Below the pieces are notes generated by a model. The model was not told where the DNA came from and did no database searches. It saw nothing but the letters and a program-made list of their open reading frames with translations. Positions 50,601 through 59,600 of a DNA stretch of 64,000 nt are shown here, piece by piece. The number at the start of each line of letters is the position of its first letter. Within the stretch, counting starts at the first letter, position 1. This DNA comes from Bolinopsis microptera (lineage: Eukaryota > Ctenophora > Tentaculata > Lobata > Bolinopsidae): contig NC_087081.1 of NCBI RefSeq assembly GCF_026151205.1, positions 3,663,246-3,727,245 on the forward strand. Reading direction: 5' to 3'. The position numbers and the translations under genes are program-made.

Positions 50601-53600
50601 TTCTTTGCCAAATGTAGGTTTCTTCCGTTATCCTGTCTTCTTCTGGCCTCGACAGAAAGTTATTTTGATGTCTGATAAAATAATTTGTCTGCGTTTACCT
50701 TTTTACTGAAAATACCCATCTTTTTACTGAAAATACCCGTCTCCGGCAGTGACTCTAACAATAAAGTTAGCAATTGGCGGCTCACTTCTGCTGCTTGTGA
50801 TAATAATAATAGTGATCTGCTGCTGCTTCTGCCGCAAGACAAAGGAACTGAAAGAGGAAGTGGAATACCACCGTGAGGTCCTATCTCAGGTTAATACTTA
50901 ATTATTTAATTATTTAACTACTTTTTTTAGTTAATTATCCCTTTCTCAGTTTGATAATAATAATAATTATTTAATTACTTTTTAGTTAATTAGCCCTTTT
51001 TCAGTTTAATACCTAATTACCTAATTATTAAATTACTTTTTTAGTTAATTAGCCCTTTTTCAGTTTAATACTTAATTACCTAATTATTAAATTACTTTTT
51101 CAATTAATTAATCCTCTCTCAGGTCATGTATCTCTCTAATCCCTTACCCATTCTTACCTGTCAGGTTGATGGAACTAGTACTATGTACAGTATGAACTTG
51201 TCACGTGGAGGTAAGACCAGTCTTCCTCCGAAGTACGAGGATATGTACTCTGAGGCCGGCACTAATGTGAGTCAGTATATTATACATTATACACTGTATA
51301 TTATAATTATACATTATACATACGAACACCGATGGGACAGTAAGACAACATTAAGACAACATTAAGACAACAATAAGACAACATTAAGACAACATTAAGA
51401 CAACAATAAGACAACGTTAACGCAACAAACACCAATAAGACAACAAACGATAAGACAACATTAAGACAACATTAAGGCAACATTAAGGCAACATTAAAGC
51501 AAACATTAAGACAACATTAAGGCAACATTAAGACAACATTAAGGCAACAATAAGACAAGATTAAGACAACAAACACCGATAAGACAACAAAATAGGATAA
51601 AATATTAAGACAACATTAAGACAACATTAAGACAACATTAAGACAACAAACTGTGTTAATGTGTCTTATTGGTGTCTTAATGTTGTCTTATTGTTGTCTT
51701 AATGTGTCTTAATGTTGTCTTAATGTCCCATCGGTGTTCGTTCTAGTTGTCCATTATACATTATACATTATAAAGTACGAGGATATGTACTCTGAGGCTG
51801 GTACTAATGTGAGTCGAGGGGCACATTTTTCAAATTGGTCTGATAATGTTATAAAAGTTCACAGTTTTCTTTAGAATCATGTAAAAGATGCAATGTTAAA
51901 CTCATTCTTGAAGCTGTAAGAGTTGCGATATTTACATTTCTTTTATCACCCCCGTTTTAGTTGCTCACTTTAATCACGTGAGTACTCCTAATCACGTGAC
52001 TACTCCTAATCACGTGACTACTCCTAATCACGTGACTACTCCTAATCACGTGACTACTCCTAATCACGTGACTACTCCTAATCACGTGACTACTCCTAAT
52101 CACGTGACTACTCCTAATCACGTGACTACTCCTAATCACGTGACTACTCCTAATCACGTGACTACTCCTAATCACGTGACTACTCCTAATCACGTGACTA
52201 CTCCTAATCACGTGACTACTCCTAATCACGTGACTACTCCTAATCACGTGACTACTCCAGACTTTAATCACGTGACTACTCCTAATCACGTGACTACTCC
52301 TAATCACGTGACTACTCCTAATCACGTGACTACTCCTAATCACGTGACTACTCCTAATCACGTGACTACTCCAGACTTTAATCACGTGACTACTCCTAAT
52401 CACGTGACTACTCCTAATCACGTGACTACTCCTCATCACGTGAATACTCCTACAGAACTACGACCCGATAGTGAAAGATAAGATGTACATGGAGCTGCAT
52501 GACACTGACGTTGCTGAATACAACCAGCCTTACTCGGAAGTGGGGCTCATGTCCCCCAAATATCAGAGAATCGAGTCCGACTACGAGCCCGCACCTCAGC
52601 TATTTATGAGCAGGTCAGCTTACAAGTTCATTAATTAATCAGTCTGTTAATTTAATAATTTTTTAGTTAATCAATTAGTTTGTTAATTCATTAATTAACT
52701 TGTTCATTAATTGTTTAGTTTATTGAATAGTTGGTACGTGTCATTAGTTAACTTATGTGGGGCCAGCACAAACTGTTCTAAAAGGGGTCCTGAATCGAAC
52801 AGCCTGACAGCCATCAATAAATATTCAGAATCTATCATGATTTTCTCATATTTCCACATGATTATAATCTAACCTATCTCTCCGCAGATCAAAGTCACGT
52901 GACAACATGTCACGTGGTCCAGATAACATGTTCTCCCCGCCCCTCATGAAGAAGTCCACCACCACACTAAGCTACCAGAACCTTAAGGAGCAGTCCTCTA
53001 AGTACCCTAGTGAAGTTGGCAGCATGAACAAATCTAGCGTCTCCAGATCAGCAACCAATATTAATAACCCCAGGTTAGAGGAACGTTATTGAGGAATAGA
53101 AAAAAAAAATGTAACTATATAAATAGAAAAATATGTATATAACTATATTGAGGAAAAGAAAAACCATAATTTTCATTCATCTCTCTCTTCAGTGGATCAA
53201 TCATGATTTGTTACTGGGGACGAATTGATAATCTCGAATTGAATGGAGATCCTTCATTCGTCCTCAGTAACCAATCAATTATTAACATACGCTGTACACT
53301 GTAATCTGTAAACTGTACATACTACATACCTCCAATTATAGATTGATGAATTTAACTGACCCCATCTAGGAAATTCTCACAGCCTGCAGACACCATGGGG
53401 GCGCAACCAGTGAAGATGAACCCCTTTGGGAACGTACAGAGACTGAAGAGTAATGATCATCCTGATGATGAGATTATGTCTATTACCTCTAAAATACCTC
53501 CCTCCGAAATCTCTGGTTCGTTTGAACGTGTGATTCTCTGCTATTTTTAGCTATTATAACTACCCTCTACTTTAAACTCCCTCCTTGAAAATAAGAAATG

Positions 53601-56600
53601 AGTAATAAACTTTAAAACCCTCTCAGATATGACACCTCCTGTTGAGTAATAAACTTTAAAACCCTCTCAGATATGACACCTCCTTTTGAGTAATAAACTT
53701 TAAAACCCTCTCAGATATGACACCTCCTGTTGAGTAATAAACTTTAAAACCCTCTCAGATATGACACCTCCTGTTGAGTAATAAACTTTAAAACCCTCTC
53801 AGATATGACACCTCCTGTTTAATAATAAACTTTAAAACCCTCTCAGATATGACACCTCCTGTTGAGTAATAAACTTTAAAACCCTCTCAGATATGACACC
53901 TCCTGTTGAGTAATAAACTTTAAAACCCTCTCAGATATGACACCTCCTGTTTAATAATAAACTTTAAAACCCTCTCAGATATGACACCTCCTGTTGAGTA
54001 ATAAACTTTAAAACCCTCTCAGATATGACACCTCCTGTTGAGTAATAAACTTTAAAACCCTCTCAGATATGACACCTCCTGTTTAATAATAAACTTTAAA
54101 ACCCTCTCAGATATGACACCTCCTGTTGAGTAATAACCTTTAAAACCCTCTCAGATATGACACCTCCTGTTGAGTAATAAACTTTAAAACCCTCTCAGAT
54201 ATGACACCTCCTGTTGAGTAATAAACTTTGAAACTCTCTCAGGTATGACACCTCCTGTTGAGTAATAAACTTTAAAACCCTCTCAGATATGACACCTCCT
54301 GTTGAGTAATAAACTTTAAAACCCTCTCAGATATGATACCTCCTGTTGAGTAATAAACTTTAAAACCCTCTCAGATATGACACCTCCTGTTGAGTAATAA
54401 ACTTTAAAACCCTCTCAGATATGACACCTCCTGTTGAGTAATAAACTTTAAAACCCTCTCAGATATGACACCTCCTGTTGAGTAATAAACTTTAAAACCC
54501 TCTCAGATATGACACCTCCTGTTGAGTAATAAACTTTAAAACCCTCTCAGATATGACACCTCCTGTTGAGTAATAAACTTTAAAACCCTCTCAGATATGA
54601 CACCTCCTGTTGAGTAATAAACTTTAAAACCCTCTCAGATATGACACCTCCTGTTGAGTAATAAACTTTAAAACCCTAGTCTCAGATATGACACCTCCTG
54701 TTGAGTAATAAACTTTAAAACCCTCTCAGATATGACACCTCCTGTTGAGTAATAAACTTTAAAACCCTAGTCTCAGATATGACACCTCCTGTTGAGTAAT
54801 AAACTTTAAAACCCTCTCAGATATGACACCTCCTGTTGAGTAATAAACTTTAAAACCCTAGTCTCAGATATGACACCTCCTGTTGAGTAATAAACTTTAA
54901 AACCCTCTCAGATATGACACCTCCTGTTGAGTAATAAACTTTAAAACCCTCTCAGATATGACACCTCCTGTTGAGTAATAAACTTTAAAACCCTCTCAGA
55001 TATGACACCTCCTGTTGAGTAATAAACTTTAAAACCCTAGTCTCAGATATGACACCTCCTGTTGAGTAATAAACTTTAAAACCCTCTCAGATATGACACC
55101 TCCTGTTGAGTAATAAACTTTAAAACCCTAGTCTCAGTCCTCAGATATGACACCTCCTGTTGAGTAATAAACTTTAAAACCCTAGTCTCAGATATGACAC
55201 CTCCTGTTGAGTAATAAACTTTAAAACCCTCTCAGATATGACACCTCCTGTTGAGTAATAAACTTTAAAACCCTCTCAGATATGACACCTCCTGTTGAGT
55301 AATAAACTTTAAAACCCTCTCAGATATGACACCTCCTGTTGAGTAATAAACTTTAAAACCCTCTCAGATATGACACCTCCTGTTGAGTAATAAACTTTAA
55401 AACCCTCTCAGATATGACACCTCCTGTTGAGTAATAAACTTTAAAACCCTCTCAGATATGACACCTCCTGTTGAGTAATAAACTTTAAAACCCTCTCAGA
55501 TATGACACCTCCTGTTGAGTAATAAACTTTAAAACCCTCTCAGATATGACACCTCCTGTTGAGTAATAAACTTTAAAACCCTCTCAGATATGACACCTCC
55601 TGTTGAGTAATAAACTTTAAAACCCTCTCAGATATGACACCTCCTGTTGAGTAATAAACTTTAAAACCCTCTCAGATATGACACCTCCTGTTGAGTAATA
55701 AACTTTAAAACCCTCTCAGATATGACACCTCCTGTTGAGTAATAAACTTTAAAACCCTCTCAGATATGACACCTCCTGTTGAGTAATAAACTTTAAAACC
55801 CTCTCAGATATGATACCTCCTGTTGAGTAATAAACTTTAAAACCCTCTCAGATATGACACCTCCTGTTGAGTAATAAACTTTGAAACTCTCTCAGGTATG
55901 ACACCTCCTGTTGAGTAATAAACTTTAAAACCCTCTCAGATATGACACCTCCTGTTGAGTAATAAACTTTAAAACCCTCTCAGATATGATACCTCCTGTT
56001 GAGTAATAAACTTTAAAACCCTCTCAGATATGACACCTCCTGTTGAGTAATAAACTTTAAAACCCTCTCAGATATGACACCTCCTGTTGAGTAATAAACT
56101 TTAAAACCCTCTCAGATATGACACCTCCTGTTGAGTAATAAACTTTAAAACCCTAGTCTCAGATATGACACCTCCTGTTGAGTAATAAACTTTAAAACCC
56201 TCTCAGATATGACACCTCCTGTTGAGTAATAAACTTTAAAACCCTAGTCTCAGTCCTCAGATATGACACCTCCTGTTGAGTAATAAACTTTAAAACCCTA
56301 GTCTCAGATATGACACCTCCTGTTGAGTAATAAACTTTAAAACCCTCTCAGATATGACACCTCCTGTTGAGTAATAAACTTTAAAACCCTCTCAGATATG
56401 ACACCTCCTGTTGAGTAATAAACTTTAAAACCCTCTCAGATATGACACCTCCTGTTGAGTAATAAACTTTAAAACCCTCTCAGATATGACACCTCCTGTT
56501 GAGTAATAAACTTTAAAACCCTCTCAGATATGACACCTCCTGTTGAGTAATAAACTTTAAAACCCTCTCAGATATGACACCTCCTGTTGAGTAATAAACT

Positions 56601-59600
56601 TTAAAACCCTCTCAGATATGACACCTCCTGTTGAGTAATAAACTTTAAAACCCTCTCAGATATGACACCTCCTGTTGAGTAATAAACTTTAAAACCCTCT
56701 CAGATATGACACCTCCTGTTGAGTAATAAACTTTAAAACCCTCTCAGATATGACACCTCCTGTTGAGTAATAAACTTTAAAACCCTCTCAGATATGACAC
56801 CTCCTGTTGAGTAATAAACTTTAAAACCCTCTCAGATATGACACTTCCTGTTGAGTAATAAACTTTAAAACCCTCTCAGATATGACACCTCCTGTTGAGT
56901 AATAAACTTTAAAACCCTCTCAGATATGATACCTCCTGTTGAGTAATAAACTTTAAAACCCTCTCAGATATGACACCTCCTGTTGAGTAATAAACTTTGA
57001 AACTCTCTCAGGTATGACACCTCCTGTTGAGTAATAAACTTTAAAACCCTCTCAGATATGACACCTCCTGTTGAGTAATAAACTTTAAAACCCTCTCAGA
57101 TATGATACCTCCTGTTGAGTAATAAACTTTAAAACCCTCTCAGATATGACACCTCCTGTTGAGTAATAAACTTTAAAACCCTCTCAGATATGACACCTCC
57201 TGTTGAGTAATAAACTTTAAAACCCTCTCAGATATGACACCTCCTGTTTAATAATAAACTTTAAAACCCTCTCAGATATGACACCTCCTGTTGAGTAATA
57301 AACTTTAAAACCCTCTCAGATATGACACCTCCTGTTGAGTAATAAACTTTAAAACCCTCTCAGATATGACACCTCCTGTTGAGTAATAAACTTTAAAACC
57401 CTCTCAGATATGACACCTCCTGTTGAGTAATAAACTTTAAAACCCTCTCAGATATGACACCTCCTGTTGAGTAATAAACTTTAAAACCCTCTCAGATATG
57501 ACACCTCCTGTTGAGTAATAAACTTTGAAACTCTCTCAGGTATGACACCTCCTGTTGAGTAATAAACTTTAAAACCCTCTCAGATATGACACCTCCTGTT
57601 GAGTAATAAACTTTAAAACCCTCTCAGATATGATACCTCCTGTTGAGTAATAAACTTTAAAACCCTCTCAGATATGACACCTCCTGTTGAGTAATAAACT
57701 TTAAAACCCTCTCAGATATGACACCTCCTGTTGAGTAATAAACTTTAAAACCCTCTCAGATATGACACCTCCTGTTTAATAATAAACTTTAAAACCCTCT
57801 CAGATATGACACCTCCTGTTGAGTAATAAACTTTAAAACCCTCTCAGATATGACACCTCCTGTTGAGTAATAAACTTTAAAACCCTCTCAGATATGACAC
57901 CTCCTGTTGAGTAATAAACTTTAAAACCCTCTCAGATATGACACCTCCTGTTGAGTAATAAACTTTAAAACCCTCTCAGATATGACACCTCCTGTTGAGT
58001 AATAAACTTTAAAACCCTCTCAGATATGACACCTCCTGTTGAGTAATAAACTTTGAAACTCTCTCAGATATGACACCTCCTGTTGAGTAATAAACTTTAA
58101 AACCCTCTCAGATATGACACCTCCTGTTGAGTAATAAACTTTAAAACCCTCTCAGATATGACACCTCCTGTTGAGTAATAAACTTTAAAACCCTCTCAGA
58201 TATGACACCTCCTGTTTAATAATAAACTTTAAAACCCTCTCAGATATGACACCTCCTGTTGAGTAATAAACTTTAAAACCCTCTCAGATATGACACCTCC
58301 TGTTGAGTAATAAACTTTAAAACCCTCTCAGATATGACACCTCCTGTTGAGTAATAAACTTTAAAACCCTCTCAGATATGACACCTCCTGTTGAGTAATA
58401 AACTTTAAAACCCTCTCAGATATGACACCTCCTGTTGAGTAATAAACTTTAAAACCCTCTCAGATATGACACCTCCTGTTGAGTAATAAACTTTAAAACC
58501 CTCTCAGATATGACACCTCCTGTTGAGTAATAAACTTTAAAACCCTCTCAGATATGACACCTCCTGTTGAGTAATAAACTTTAAAACCCTCTCAGATATG
58601 ACACCTCCTGTTGAATAATAAACCTTAAAACCCTCTCAGATATGACACCTCCTGTTGAGTAATAAACTTTGAAACTCTCTCAGATATGACACCTCCTGTT
58701 GAGTAATAAACTTTAAAACCCTCTCAGATATGACACCTCCTGTTTAGTAATAAACTTTAAAACCCTCTCAGATATGACACCTCCTGTTGAGTAATAAACT
58801 TTAAAACCCTCTCAGATATGACACCTCCTGTTGAGTAATAAACTTTAAAACCCTCTCAGATATGACACCTCCTGTGGAGTAATAAACTTTAAAACCCTCT
58901 CAGATATGACACCTCCTGTTGAGTAATAAACTTTAAAACCCTCTCAGATATGACACCTCCTGTTGAGTAATAAACTTTAAAACCCTCTCAGATATGACAC
59001 CTCCTGTTTAATAATAAACTTTAAAACCCTCTCAGATATGACACCTCCTGTTGCCATCCTCTCTCCTCGAGGCTGGGAGATCCCTGACGATCCTGCCAGA
59101 ATGTTCAGTCCTCCGACTGCGCGGCGTCCTAGAGAATATGAGCGGAAGTTCAGTGAGCCGGCCATCTTGCCCTGGCAAGATGCCCAGAATAAGGTCAATA
59201 ACTGGAACCTCCCTCCTACTGCAGAAGGTATGAAACAAGATGAACACATTTCACCTTCACACAAACGTTTTAACAACAGTTTTCAACGATGGCTGGAGTT
59301 GGTATTTGGGTTATATTTATAGATTTATGGTTATTGCTTAGGATCGAGGATAATATGGGTAAAGTTTTATAACCTCTAAATCCACTACAGAATTATACGA
59401 CAGACCTCCCAAAAGCGGCTGGTCAACCCCAGCTGGTCCCCTGAGTACAGTGGGAGAATCCACCGGCAAATCCTCGGCCACCCTGGACACCATCAGTGTG
59501 ACACCTACCTACCTGACAAAACCAATCAGTCTCCCCAAACCCAGCACCCACCCTTCTGATAGGGTTGCTGACTGTGTGTCCCCTCCCCCACTTTCAGTAG

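Noticed and set aside
51957..52481. Open frames of NHVTTP or SSHVIR repeats
   Set aside because: Produced by the 18-bp CACGTGA array, which is a multiple of three. The plus frame does not match the frame of exon 17.
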